From: Akkermansiaceae bacterium
GTDB taxonomy: Bacteria; Verrucomicrobiota; Verrucomicrobiia; Verrucomicrobiales; Akkermansiaceae
Assembly (NCBI GenBank): GCA_013041925.1
Contig: JABDRB010000013.1
Span: 307,644 to 371,643, forward strand
DNA: 64,000 bases
Direction: 5' to 3'
Shown: one piece after another, positions 19,828-32,300 of the stretch
Position numbering within the stretch: the first letter of the stretch is position 1
Layout: every line of letters begins with the position of its first letter
Position numbers and translations under genes: made by a program
The notes under the pieces: generated by a model
Seen by the model: the letters and a program-made list of their open reading frames with translations, nothing else
Told to the model about the DNA's origin: nothing
The model's database searches: none

Positions 19828-22626
19828 TCAGGATATCCCAAACGCTGCGGTAAGTCCATCCGGCGCCAACTCACCGAAGTCGTCCCACTCACGTTCATTC
19901 AGCGGCAAGATGGCAGGCTGACTAAACTCCCCTGCCCTGATTTTCTCCACCGCCGCCTCGGCCCATGTCCTCGCGTGATCGACGACTGATGGATCAAAGC
20001 CCGTCCACCGGCAAAAATCAACGTCACTGACGGCGCGGGGGAGGTTGATATAACCGACTTCAGGGAGCTCGGATGTGTTAAAATGCTGCTGAACAAATGC
20101 CGCGTAGAGTGGCAACTGAACGTCCGACCACCGACGTTCTTTTTTTCGGCCCTCCGCGGGAATGAGCTCAGCGAGCAACGGTCGATTTTCCTGATCCTTC
20201 CAGGTCGCCTGATGCTGATCTTGCGGGTGGTGGGCCTTACCGGATGTTTTGTAATCCCAGACACGCCAGCGTTTTTCATCCTCATGGCAGTCAATGCGAT
20301 CGATGGTCATGTTGACCGGATGACCTGCGATTTCCCATGCTATGTCATCGACTCCAACCCGAAGTTCGGTTGCAACGATCTTCCATCCGAGTGCTCGCTC
20401 GGCAGCCTGTTTCACCGCAAAGGCACGCAGCCGCTCGCGGGCACTCTCAAGCTGCACCATCAGAGGAAGGCTGATACGACGACCATACTTGGCCTCCATT
20501 TGACGATCCAGCTGATCAGAGCAATAGGCATCAATTTCACCCGCGTCCGTGCTATCGCGGATCGAGTTGTCTTTGCCAAAGCTCTCGACGACACCGTGAC
20601 AAATGTTCCCAAAATCCATGGCATTCATCTCGCGTTTACCCGACTCGTAGGGATGCATACCCACAATCCGTTTGAGGAAAAACCGGGCTGGGCAATTAAG
20701 GTAGTCCTTGATCGCAGACGGGGAAATCTTGCGTGGCTCATCACCCGGTGCATACGGGTTTTTTACCTGCGGAAAATTGAGCGACCAATCGCGGTGCCAC
20801 GGGCCACCTCTCGATTGACTCGACCGGGACTCGGCAAAGAGGTGGTTCACCACGGCCGCAAGTTTTGCGCCGTGCTGACGCATCAGCAGACGTGACGGCT
20901 TGCGAGCTTCACCCGCATCATTAAAGCGCGCCACCACAGCATCCACCCGACCCGACTCGGATCTCGATCTCAGCGCGGACTGAAGTAAAAAGGCATCACG
21001 GGCAAAGCGTCCATGGGAATCCCTCAGTCCTAAATTTTTTCTCAACGAGTCAGGGACAAAGGCATCATCCGCAGTCCCTTCAGGCACACATTCTTCATGC
21101 ATCCCGGCGAGCACAAGATGGGGTGCAGGATCGTAGGAAAGCTCGAGCCACCCTTGAAGGTCGAGCACCGTGGCGGACCGATCGTTGGTGACGCGGGTCG
21201 ACTGCACACTCTCGGCCAGCATTTCAAATACCTCATCTGGCTGTGGATAGTCGCCGTGTGATTCCATGTGATCAACCGCCTCAAGAGCTTCGGCTAAACC
21301 CGCTTCTGCGGCTTGCGCCACCGCAGCATCCGCGACCATTAACCAGTCGCTGAGCCACGTCCGAAGGGTGCCCGCAAGCTTCCCTGGCGTGAGTTCATCC
21401 AGCTTGGCCGTGACCGCATCAAGGATGGGCTGAGTGTGCGATGACGCCAGAGCGGCGGCATCAGAAATCGTTTCAGGAAGGTGCTCAAGGTGCAGCTTAT
21501 CCAGCATACCTGACGCCCAGTGACGGCTTGTTTTTGGGGGCAAAAAAGTCTCGGTTCCAGGAAGCCTGACCCATTCACGCAATGCTTCAAACGACTGCCC
21601 ACGGCCTACTAAATCCCGCATTACACGCAGCATGCGCATGACCCCTGTGTCGGCGATGCCGCTACCATCGGGTTCAAATAACGGCCATCCGGCGGAGCCA
21701 AACGTTTTTTGTAATGCGGGGGCGAAGGTTGCATCACAGAGTGCCAGAGCCGCGCCATCCGATGGTGATTTTTCCTCGGCAAAGAGACGTTCACACAGTT
21801 CGGCGGCCTCCGTCGAGGAATCCACCACATGCAATCGCTGTGACCAGTCGGGGATATCTATTTCTTTTTGCGTCCAGACGTCCGTGCGTGGCACCCCCCA
21901 CGAGTCAAAGGAATCCGCTTCGCTCGAGGGTGCGTGAACCAACACGGTGACCGGCACGCCAGATGCTAAGATATTTTCCAGTGCCCGAGACGCCAGCAAG
22001 GTCGGGTCGGGCACGCATGCAACAACGACCTGACTCACTCCAGGGGGCAACACGGGGGCGTGTGCCTTTTCACGTGTGGCGAGCACGGAATCTCGCAGTT
22101 TCCACCGGCCGAGGCATTGGAGCATTTCGCTCTCGAGCGTGGCCAACTCCCGCCAGCGTTCTTTTTCGGAACTCTGATTCTGAGCGACTCGGAAGTCGGC
22201 ATCCCCCTCGGCGAGCATGTCACGCAGGGTGACCATCTGCCGAGCAAGCGCAAGGGCCGCACTGAAACCACGGGTTGACCCCGGCAAGTGACTTGGGAAA
22301 AGATGGGGGAAATCTTCAACGTCGAGTTGTTGGATGACATGGGTCCACGCCCAGAGGGATTGCTGCCGTGTCGCCACGCCATCGACCTCAAACAACCTGC
22401 TTGGCGCCATAACGTGGGGGGCGAGCACACCACCATCGTTCGACAACGCGAGGCGCAATCGCCTGCCGCTGTTGGATGTGGGGGTGACCACAAGCATCCG
22501 GGAGAGATCCTCCGGTTTATTGAGTAGCCAGGTGGTGACGGAGTCGAGCAGTGGAGCGTCCCAACCGAGAAACTCCCGGCCGGGATGCGGGTTTCCCTCG
22601 AAACTGAATGACCCCTGATCCTGCAT
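19828..22626 (-). CDS. AddB/RexB-like protein with PD-(D/E)XK nuclease domain
   Basis: A 932-residue protein. Its C-terminal ~280 residues form a RecB-family (PDDEXK_1) nuclease. ISPSAIKDYLNCPARFFLKR introduces it. Catalytic elements are FGNICHGV (His), MTIDRID (Asp), VWDYKTSG (Asp and Lys of the D-x-K core) and VQLPLYAAF (Gln/Tyr motif). The N-terminal region resembles the inactivated helicase half of AddB: VVTPTSNSGRRLRLAL sits where a P-loop would be but lacks GKT. Only isolated cysteines are present at the C-terminus, so the four-Cys Fe-S cluster of AddB appears to be absent. It starts three bases after the gyrA stop and is surely co-transcribed with gyrBA. Probable role: double-strand break end processing. 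No AddA partner lies in the window. Confidence 0.8.
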   Translation of the reverse strand: MQDQGSFSFEGNPHPGREFLGWDAPLLDSVTTWLLNKPEDLSRMLVVTPTSNSGRRLRLALSNDGGVLAPHVMAPSRLFEVDGVATRQQSLWAWTHVIQQLDVEDFPHLFPSHLPGSTRGFSAALALARQMVTLRDMLAEGDADFRVAQNQSSEKERWRELATLESEMLQCLGRWKLRDSVLATREKAHAPVLPPGVSQVVVACVPDPTLLASRALENILASGVPVTVLVHAPSSEADSFDSWGVPRTDVWTQKEIDIPDWSQRLHVVDSSTEAAELCERLFAEEKSPSDGAALALCDATFAPALQKTFGSAGWPLFEPDGSGIADTGVMRMLRVMRDLVGRGQSFEALREWVRLPGTETFLPPKTSRHWASGMLDKLHLEHLPETISDAAALASSHTQPILDAVTAKLDELTPGKLAGTLRTWLSDWLMVADAAVAQAAEAGLAEALEAVDHMESHGDYPQPDEVFEMLAESVQSTRVTNDRSATVLDLQGWLELSYDPAPHLVLAGMHEECVPEGTADDAFVPDSLRKNLGLRDSHGRFARDAFLLQSALRSRSESGRVDAVVARFNDAGEARKPSRLLMRQHGAKLAAVVNHLFAESRSSQSRGGPWHRDWSLNFPQVKNPYAPGDEPRKISPSAIKDYLNCPARFFLKRIVGMHPYESGKREMNAMDFGNICHGVVESFGKDNSIRDSTDAGEIDAYCSDQLDRQMEAKYGRRISLPLMVQLESARERLRAFAVKQAAERALGWKIVATELRVGVDDIAWEIAGHPVNMTIDRIDCHEDEKRWRVWDYKTSGKAHHPQDQHQATWKDQENRPLLAELIPAEGRKKERRWSDVQLPLYAAFVQQHFNTSELPEVGYINLPRAVSDVDFCRWTGFDPSVVDHARTWAEAAVEKIRAGEFSQPAILPLNEREWDDFGELAPDGLTAAFGIS

Positions 22627-22629
22627 CAA

Positions 22630-25254
22630 TTAGGACTCTTCGGGTGGCGCAGAAGCTTCGTCGGATGCTTCCGATACGTCATCGGCTTCATCCTCCGGCT
22701 CTTCCTCGTCATCGGGCACGACGCGGGCGATATCCTGAAGTTTCTCACCGTCCTTAAGGGTAACGAGTTTCACCCCTTGGGTATTGCGTCCGGCCTCGCG
22801 CACGTCGGCGCAGCGGATACGGATCGACTGACCATCCGAGGTCATAAGCATCAGCTCATCCTCGGCAAATACAGTGGAGGCACCGACGACTTCACCGGTT
22901 TTCTCCGTGCACTTCATCGTAATGATCCCCTTGCCGCCTCGCGTCTGTGCGCGGTAGTCAGCGAAAGGCGAACGTTTTCCGATTCCGTTTTCGGATGCCA
23001 CCAAGAGCGTTCCTTCCTCATCCACCAAGGCAAGGCCAACCACGTAATCGTCGCCGACAGGTTTAATCCCCTGCACACCGGCGGTGGCGCGACCCATGGG
23101 GCGGGATTGTTCCTCGTTAAACCGGAGGCTGAGGCCCTTGCGGGTAACGAGGATCGCTTCATCCGACCCCGAGGTCAGACGGACGTCGATCAACTCATTT
23201 GTTTCATCGAGTTTAATCGCGATGATCCCGTCCTTACGGTAGTTTTTAAAGTCACTCAGTGAGGTTTTTTTCACCTTACCATTGCGAGTGGCAAAGAGGA
23301 CAAAACCATTTTCCACCCCGAAGGTGACGTCCTCGCCGTCGTCGTTCGTCTGACGTTCAAGGCGTAAGGTGGCGGCAATATTCTCCTCAGGCGTGAGGTT
23401 GAGCACATTTTTGATACTGCGTCCTTTGGAGGCGCGTGACCCTTCCGGGATTCCGTAAACACGCTCGACATAAACACGTCCTGTGTTGGTAAAGAACATG
23501 AGGTAGTCGTGCGCCTGGGCAGAAAAGAGCTGCTCGACAAAGTCATCCTCCTCGTCCTCTGACTTGTTCGTTTTACGCGTTTCCATGCCACGGACACCTT
23601 TACCACCGCGTGCTTGCACTCGGTATTCAGCGGATGCGGTGCGCTTGATATAACCCTTGTTAGAAAGGGTGACAATCATGCCATCGTTGGCAATAAGGTC
23701 TTCGATAGCGATTTCACCTTCATCGGGGAGGATCGGGCAACGGCGTGGCGTGGCGTATTTCTCTTTGATTTCGAGAAGCTCATCCTTGATAATCGTTAAC
23801 ACACGCACTTCACGGGCGAGGATATCGAGGAAGTCCTTGATGTGCTCGAGGATGGAGTCGTATTCCACCTTCACCTTGTTCTGCTCCATACCAGTGAGTT
23901 GATAGAGTCGGAGTTCGAGGATGGCGTTGACTTGACGATCGGTGAAAATGTACCGGTCACCCTGCACGCTTGCTTGTGAGCGGATGAGAATACCAAGGCT
24001 CTCAGCCGTTGCCACAGGGAACGTGTATCCCTTGAGTTTCTCACGAGCCTCGTCGCGGTTCTTAGAATCACGGATGATACGGATAAAATCGTCGAGGTGC
24101 CCCAAGGCGAGCAGGAATGCCTCAAGGTTTTCGGCACGGTCTTCGGCTTTATTGAGCAAGAAGCGTGTGCGGCGCATGATGACCTCACGGCGGTGCTCGA
24201 TGAATGCGTCTAAGGCATCCATGATCGAGAGCTGTTTCGGTCGGCGCTCGTGAATGGCCAACATATTCACCCCGAAGGATGTTTCCATGGAGGTGAGTTT
24301 ATAGATCTGGTTGACGACGACCTGAGGTCGGGCGTCACGTTTCAGGGTGATCTCGATGCGGGTTTGCTCGTCGGACAAGTCACGCATCCCGGAGATATCG
24401 GTCAGGATTTTCTCACGGACCAGTTCGGCAATACGTTGCTGCAAGATGGCTCGGTTGACGCCGTGAGGGACTTGGGTGATCGTAATCACGGCAATGCCGG
24501 AGGATTTTTCATCCACCTCCATGGTGCCTCGCATCTTCACACTACCGCGGCCGGTATGGAAGTAGCTATCGATGCCTTTGAAGCCACGGATTTCGCATTC
24601 ACCAGCAAAGTCGGGACCTTTAATAAACTGCTTGAGTTCATCGATGGTGAGCTGTGGGTTATCGATGCGTGCGCAGACGCCATCAATTACCTCACCGAGG
24701 TTGTGGGCGGGGATATTGGTCGCCATACCCACGGCGATTCCGGTGCCGCCATTGACGAGCAGGTTGGGGATCGATGCGGGCAGCACGACGGGTTCCTCAC
24801 GGGTTTCATCGTAGGTCGGCTGGGTATCGACAGTCTCTTTTTCAAGATCGGTCATCATCGATGAGCCGAGGTGCGTCAGGCGGGCCTCGGTGTATCGCAT
24901 TGCCGCTGCGGCGTCACCTTCCACGGAACCGAAGTTTCCTTGCCCGTCGATGAGGGTTTCACGCATCGTCCATGGCTGAGCCATGTTAACGAGGGTGGTG
25001 TAGATTGAACTATCACCATGCGGGTGATACTTACCCATGGTGTCACCCACGATACGAGCGCACTTCAGGTGGGCTTTACTGGGAGAAAGCGACAGGTCGT
25101 TGTGCATGGCATAAAGCACGCGTCGCTGCGAAGGCTTGAGTCCGTCCCGGATATCTGGCAGGGCACGGGAGATGATCACAGACATGGAGTAGTCCAAAAA
25201 GGACTTGGACATTTCGTCCGCCACGTTGATTGATTTGATAGAGTCGTTGGACAT
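22630..25254 (-). CDS. gyrA: DNA gyrase subunit A
   Basis: The breakage-reunion subunit of gyrase, which introduces negative supercoils. It has 874 residues, family-typical. The catalytic tyrosine is Tyr121 in AAAAMRYTEARL. The quinolone-region segment is HPHGDSSIYTTLVNMAQPW: Ser82 matches E. coli Ser83, but Thr86 replaces the usual acidic residue at E. coli position 87. The C-terminal beta-pinwheel carries a GyrA-box-like QARGGKG and a second QTRGGKG, supporting gyrase over topoisomerase IV. The tail is strongly acidic. It lies 45 bases after gyrB in the same direction, and the AddB-like nuclease follows immediately. Confidence 0.97.
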   Translation of the reverse strand: MSNDSIKSINVADEMSKSFLDYSMSVIISRALPDIRDGLKPSQRRVLYAMHNDLSLSPSKAHLKCARIVGDTMGKYHPHGDSSIYTTLVNMAQPWTMRETLIDGQGNFGSVEGDAAAAMRYTEARLTHLGSSMMTDLEKETVDTQPTYDETREEPVVLPASIPNLLVNGGTGIAVGMATNIPAHNLGEVIDGVCARIDNPQLTIDELKQFIKGPDFAGECEIRGFKGIDSYFHTGRGSVKMRGTMEVDEKSSGIAVITITQVPHGVNRAILQQRIAELVREKILTDISGMRDLSDEQTRIEITLKRDARPQVVVNQIYKLTSMETSFGVNMLAIHERRPKQLSIMDALDAFIEHRREVIMRRTRFLLNKAEDRAENLEAFLLALGHLDDFIRIIRDSKNRDEAREKLKGYTFPVATAESLGILIRSQASVQGDRYIFTDRQVNAILELRLYQLTGMEQNKVKVEYDSILEHIKDFLDILAREVRVLTIIKDELLEIKEKYATPRRCPILPDEGEIAIEDLIANDGMIVTLSNKGYIKRTASAEYRVQARGGKGVRGMETRKTNKSEDEEDDFVEQLFSAQAHDYLMFFTNTGRVYVERVYGIPEGSRASKGRSIKNVLNLTPEENIAATLRLERQTNDDGEDVTFGVENGFVLFATRNGKVKKTSLSDFKNYRKDGIIAIKLDETNELIDVRLTSGSDEAILVTRKGLSLRFNEEQSRPMGRATAGVQGIKPVGDDYVVGLALVDEEGTLLVASENGIGKRSPFADYRAQTRGGKGIITMKCTEKTGEVVGASTVFAEDELMLMTSDGQSIRIRCADVREAGRNTQGVKLVTLKDGEKLQDIARVVPDDEEEPEDEADDVSEASDEASAPPEES

Positions 25255-25299
25255 GATAAAAATGGGTTACTGAATACGTGTTTGTGTGATAGACTTCGG

Positions 25300-27930
<2,631 letters not shown>

Positions 27931-27959
27931 TTATTTGAGCTTTTTTTTACCGTCATGCC

Positions 27960-28016
27960 AGTGCCTACCGCCAGATGCGCGACGGGACGTCTCCGACGCC
28001 TGTTTACCGCGGCACT
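27960..28016. promoter_or_regulatory. Nested inverted repeat in front of gyrB
   Basis: AGTGCC at 27960-27965 pairs with GGCACT at 28011-28016, and the interior is GC-rich with a near-palindrome GGGACGTCTCC at its centre. It lies 80-140 bases before the gyrB start, in the region that should hold the gyrB promoter and leader. It may fold in the leader RNA or bind a regulator of gyrase expression; it could also be incidental. Confidence 0.25.
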
Positions 28017-28065
28017 TTCACCCCTCCACCCCTCTTAACTTCGGGCAAATTGGGGCGGAGCAATA

Positions 28066-29124
28066 TCAAATGCCGAGCAGCTTCCGTTGCCAGTTCAGCA
28101 ACAAATCCTCTGCGCCATCCTGGTTGGCGGCCAGCGCCTCGAGAACCGCGCGTGCAGCGATCAATGACCCATCGATATCCAAGTCCTCGGCCAGCTTATT
28201 TCTCTGCGCAATGAGACCATCGAGGCGGGCATCAAACTGCTTATCCTTGCGGCGTCGTTGACCACGGATACGTTGGGGCATATCTGCCTCAGCCACCTTG
28301 TTTGCGTTAGCGACCGCCTGATGGAAGTTCCTGATTCGGCTTCCTCTGAAATGGCGGGGGAGCTTGGGGGGGCTTCCCTCGAGCAGCATTGAGGTCCACT
28401 CCAATAACTGCTTATTTCCGGTGACCATGAACGATGGTCTGTCCCACTGGGCGGCTTCAGCGTCACGCCAGTGCCAGAGAGCTCGGAGGTAATTCAGCCC
28501 CTTGGGGTCGAGTTTACCGCTGCCCTTGATACGCCAGCGGTCCTCCTTCTCCACTTTTTTCTGCATCGACTTCGTGCGGGCAGCCTCGCAGCTTTCGGTA
28601 AACCAGTCATACCGACCGGCCTGCTTAAGCTGGCTGACAATCATTTCGGCCATGGGCAAGAGGTAGACGACATCGTTCAGGGCGTAATCCTCCATGACAG
28701 GAGTCAGGGGTCGTTTTGCCCAATCTGCCTTCTGGGATGTTTTTTCAATTTTCACATCCATGTAATGGGCAACGAGATCACCGTATCCAAACTTCATGAC
28801 CCCGAGAAGACGGGCGCCGATCTGGGTATCGAAAACCGTCGGGGGAATGACGCCGAGGTTGGTCTTCAGCATGTGCATATCATAGTCCGCCCCATGCATC
28901 CAGCAGGTGGCACCCGCGAGGTAGTCACGGAGAGCACTCAGATCATCAATCGCGAGCGGATCAATCAGCACATGCCTTTCTCCATCACTAAACTGAACGA
29001 GACACAAACTTTCGCTATAACGATGTAAACTATCGGCTTCTGTATCCACCGCACAGACAACGGGATCACCATCATGCTGGCACTCATTGAGGAATGTTTT
29101 CAGTTCGTTCTCGTTCTTAATCAT
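28066..29124 (-). CDS. rnd: Ribonuclease D-like 3'-5' exoribonuclease
   Basis: A 352-residue DEDDy exonuclease that trims 3' ends of stable RNA such as tRNA precursors. Exo motifs are visible in order: CAVDTEADSL (Asp27, Glu29), MHGADYDMHML (Asp82) and DYALNDVVYLL (Tyr147, Asp151). The segment KADWAKRPLTPVMEDYAL is typical of RNase D. An HRDC domain fits residues about 215-290 (LNYLRALWHWRDAEA and the following helices). E. coli RNase D has 375 residues, so this is a full-length single-HRDC version. It is upstream of gyrB in the same direction but separated by about 190 bases, probably a separate unit. Confidence 0.92.
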   Translation of the reverse strand: MIKNENELKTFLNECQHDGDPVVCAVDTEADSLHRYSESLCLVQFSDGERHVLIDPLAIDDLSALRDYLAGATCWMHGADYDMHMLKTNLGVIPPTVFDTQIGARLLGVMKFGYGDLVAHYMDVKIEKTSQKADWAKRPLTPVMEDYALNDVVYLLPMAEMIVSQLKQAGRYDWFTESCEAARTKSMQKKVEKEDRWRIKGSGKLDPKGLNYLRALWHWRDAEAAQWDRPSFMVTGNKQLLEWTSMLLEGSPPKLPRHFRGSRIRNFHQAVANANKVAEADMPQRIRGQRRRKDKQFDARLDGLIAQRNKLAEDLDIDGSLIAARAVLEALAANQDGAEDLLLNWQRKLLGI

Positions 29125-29302
29125 GTGAGGATAGGGGGCGATGGATCACGCGATAGCGGCAACGCCACCCATGAATTTGCAGTGATCTCTACCAACAAGA
29201 CACCAATTTGCAATCCAAATGCGATTCCCTACGACGAAAAAGGCATCCTGGTTCCGCTGATTGATCGATTCAGTCAGGCTGACATCGCCTTGGCGTCAGG
29301 AA

Positions 29303-29338
29303 CTGAAACAAAACCACCGCCCAAATGGGGCGGTGGTT
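29303..29338 (-). terminator. Rho-independent terminator of the large lectin-domain gene
   Basis: An 11-bp perfect stem (29312-29322 with 29328-29338) and a 5-base loop. Read on the minus strand it is followed by TTTGTTTC. It lies 46 bases after the stop of the gene at 29384-33505 and faces the right way. Confidence 0.75.
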
Positions 29339-29383
29339 GGAAGAATCTATTTTCAAAAAGTGAGATTCCAGAGCTGGCGCGGA

Positions 29384-32300
29384 TCAATTACCACCTACCA
29401 CCGCGGGAACGAACCACTGGAGGACGTCGTGCGGCTTACCTGCAATTGTGATCGTCGCTTCACGGAAATCTCCAGTTATAAATACCGGATACGGGCCATA
29501 CGAGCCCGTGGTAATGTTCACGGTTCCTGAATTAACACCTTCAAGTGGGTCCGCAGAAACCCAACCTCGGGCAGAATCCGGGATCTTCACTCTCCATGAT
29601 GTTCCGTTTGGAACATTAACCTCCACCTCATACGTGTAGGTTTCAGGGTAGGGAACCGAAACTAATTTGGACCTCGGGCTGATACTGATTCCATCGCTAC
29701 CACCGAATCCAAAGTAGCTCTGCTCGATTTGATGTTCGATGCCTGCAATGTAAATCGTTGCCTCACGTGGCTTAAATACCTCAGGGTTCTCATTGAGGAA
29801 AATCACCACGGTGCCATTCCCGCTCCCGGAAGTAATATTCGAGTCAACCCAGTTAAACTCATTGGGAATGACCACCTCCCAGGGGATATCGTTGCCAACG
29901 GAAACGTCAACCCGGTAGGTAATATAACCCGCCTCCACCTTTTTCTTCCGTGGTAGGACGACCACGCTGGGTGCCACATCGCCGCTCTCATTGGGAATGA
30001 CCGTGTAACGTCTCGTCACTTGATTAGTGACCGCCTGCCCCGATACGAGGTCCTGCTTTTGAAGGACCACACCACGCAGCGTCGACTTGGTCGGAACAAA
30101 GGCGAGGTCTGGATTCATGTAGACATAACGTCCACTGAACATGCCGGTCTTATTATTCATCTTTGCCTTGGTCGTGTAGGTCGGCACCTTGGGAGCCGCC
30201 ATCTTCCCCTTGGATTGCCAAGTGAAGATATAATTATCATCGGTGCCACCATCGAATATTTCACCGGTAAAGACGGCAATCGAGTTGTTGGCAGTGGCAT
30301 CAAACCCATCTGCAGGGATCTGGACAAAACCTGTTTTGACATAACGTGACCCCTCGAAGGGCAAGGACTCATCGAAGCCAGCGGCGTAGGGTGAGCCAGA
30401 TCCAGCAGACGTCAGAACGGATCGCACGGTTCCGAACGCATCCGTGGCCGACAAATCAGCAAACTTCACCATCCCGGCAAGAAACTCCCTGCGACCACTG
30501 GACGGGCGAATGAAGAGCGAAAGATTGTCACCCTCAAGCACGCGACCTGAATACGTGTACCTGTTCCCCGCATTCGAGAAACCTTTGAGTTTTACCTTAC
30601 CGTCCGATTTAACCGACCCGTATGCCACACCATCACCGGCTGGGACCGTATCTAGGTTGGTTTGAGCAGATGGTGTGATGAAGGTATATGCCCCACTCAA
30701 GGTCGTCGGGGCGACTTTGCTGTAGACCGCGCGCGTCAGATTAAAGAACTGGAGTCGATCATCACGTGTCTTAAGCGTGCCTCCCACACGTTGATAGCCG
30801 TAGGATCCCATCTTGATTCTCATCACGGCATTCGAGACCAGTCCATTTGCATTGTATTGATCGCCACTGTAGTTTCCGAGAGGGTCAAAGCTGCCCTTCA
30901 TCCTCGACTTCGCCGCACCATATCCATAGAGGCGACCGCTAAATTTACCCTTCTTAGAGACCTTCAGGGTGATGATCCCGACAGGCACATTGCCTGCTTC
31001 ATAGACGAGGCCGGTGTAGGTGCCGTAGACGGCCGCATCCGTATAATCGGGAATCACGACGTCGGTTCCGCCACCAAACGAGTCGACCAGCGGGTCTGTA
31101 CCATTGGTGACTTCATCACCATCGTCGACTCCGTCGTCATCCGAGTCGGGGTTACATGGATTGGTGCCGTAAGTATTACGCTCTTCTCCATCCGTCAGAC
31201 CATCGGCATCACTGTCTGGGTTGGTCGGATTGGTGGCACAGATGCCCGTGGGGGGGACAAGTTCTTCCTCGTCCGTGAGGCCATCACCATCCGAATCGGT
31301 GAATTTGGGGTCCGAGGCACTTAACGGGTTGGTTCCATTGGTGACCTCCCATGAGTCCGTATGGCCATCACCATCGGTGTCATCATTCGTAGGATCCGTG
31401 AAATAAGTAAGCACTTCGGAGCCATCCTTAAGCCCATCCCCATCACTATCAGGGTTATTCGGATCCGTAGCAGGAAGCTCCAAAATGTAACCTTTCTGCT
31501 CATCCTGCTGCGCATCGTTCCATGTGAAGTCGGAAAGCAACTCAATACCGTCCGAATTATTGATGTTATCAGGCTGGCCAACCGCCCAGTTGGTGTAGCC
31601 AAATGACTCACCAGTTACCCACTGGAATGTTCCATCTATCAACGCATCTTGCGCACCGATCCAATAATTGCCGCCTAATTTTCCTTTTGTATTTTCCAAA
31701 GCAGACTTCACACGCGCGTATTCCGGCGAGGCCAGCACGGCGTGAGGATCGTCAGTGATGGTGGCCAGATGCCCCCCACGGCTCTCAGCGTCACTAGCCG
31801 CAAGCCCCCAGGTGAAGGTTCCCTTTACGAGGTAATAGGGATTGACTTCCTGGCCGTCGGTCAACCCGTCCTTATCAGTATCGGGGTCCGCTGGTTCGGT
31901 ATCGAGTAGATCTTCCTCGTCAGGCGTAAGTCTGTCCCCATCGTCACTGTTCAAAATAAGATAGGCCCTCAGCATCGCATTGTCAGGCTCTGTTTTATCA
32001 GCGGTATAAATCCTCAAATTTTCATCTTTGAAGTCAATCACATCGTGCCGAGAGTCGAGCACATAAGCCCCATTAGTGGGCAGGGGAGTGCGCTCGACCT
32101 CTTGGACGACCTTGTCCCGCACGAGGTGCACAATCCGTGCTTGATCACGCACACCGCTGCGAGGGAGCTCTACTCTAGCATTGTCCCACAACAAACATTC
32201 GTCCTCACTGACAAACATCGGCGATGCGTCTTCCGAGTATTCAATCTCGATAAATTTCTGAGGGTCCGTTGGTCCTGTCGCGTTGGGAAACACCCAGACG

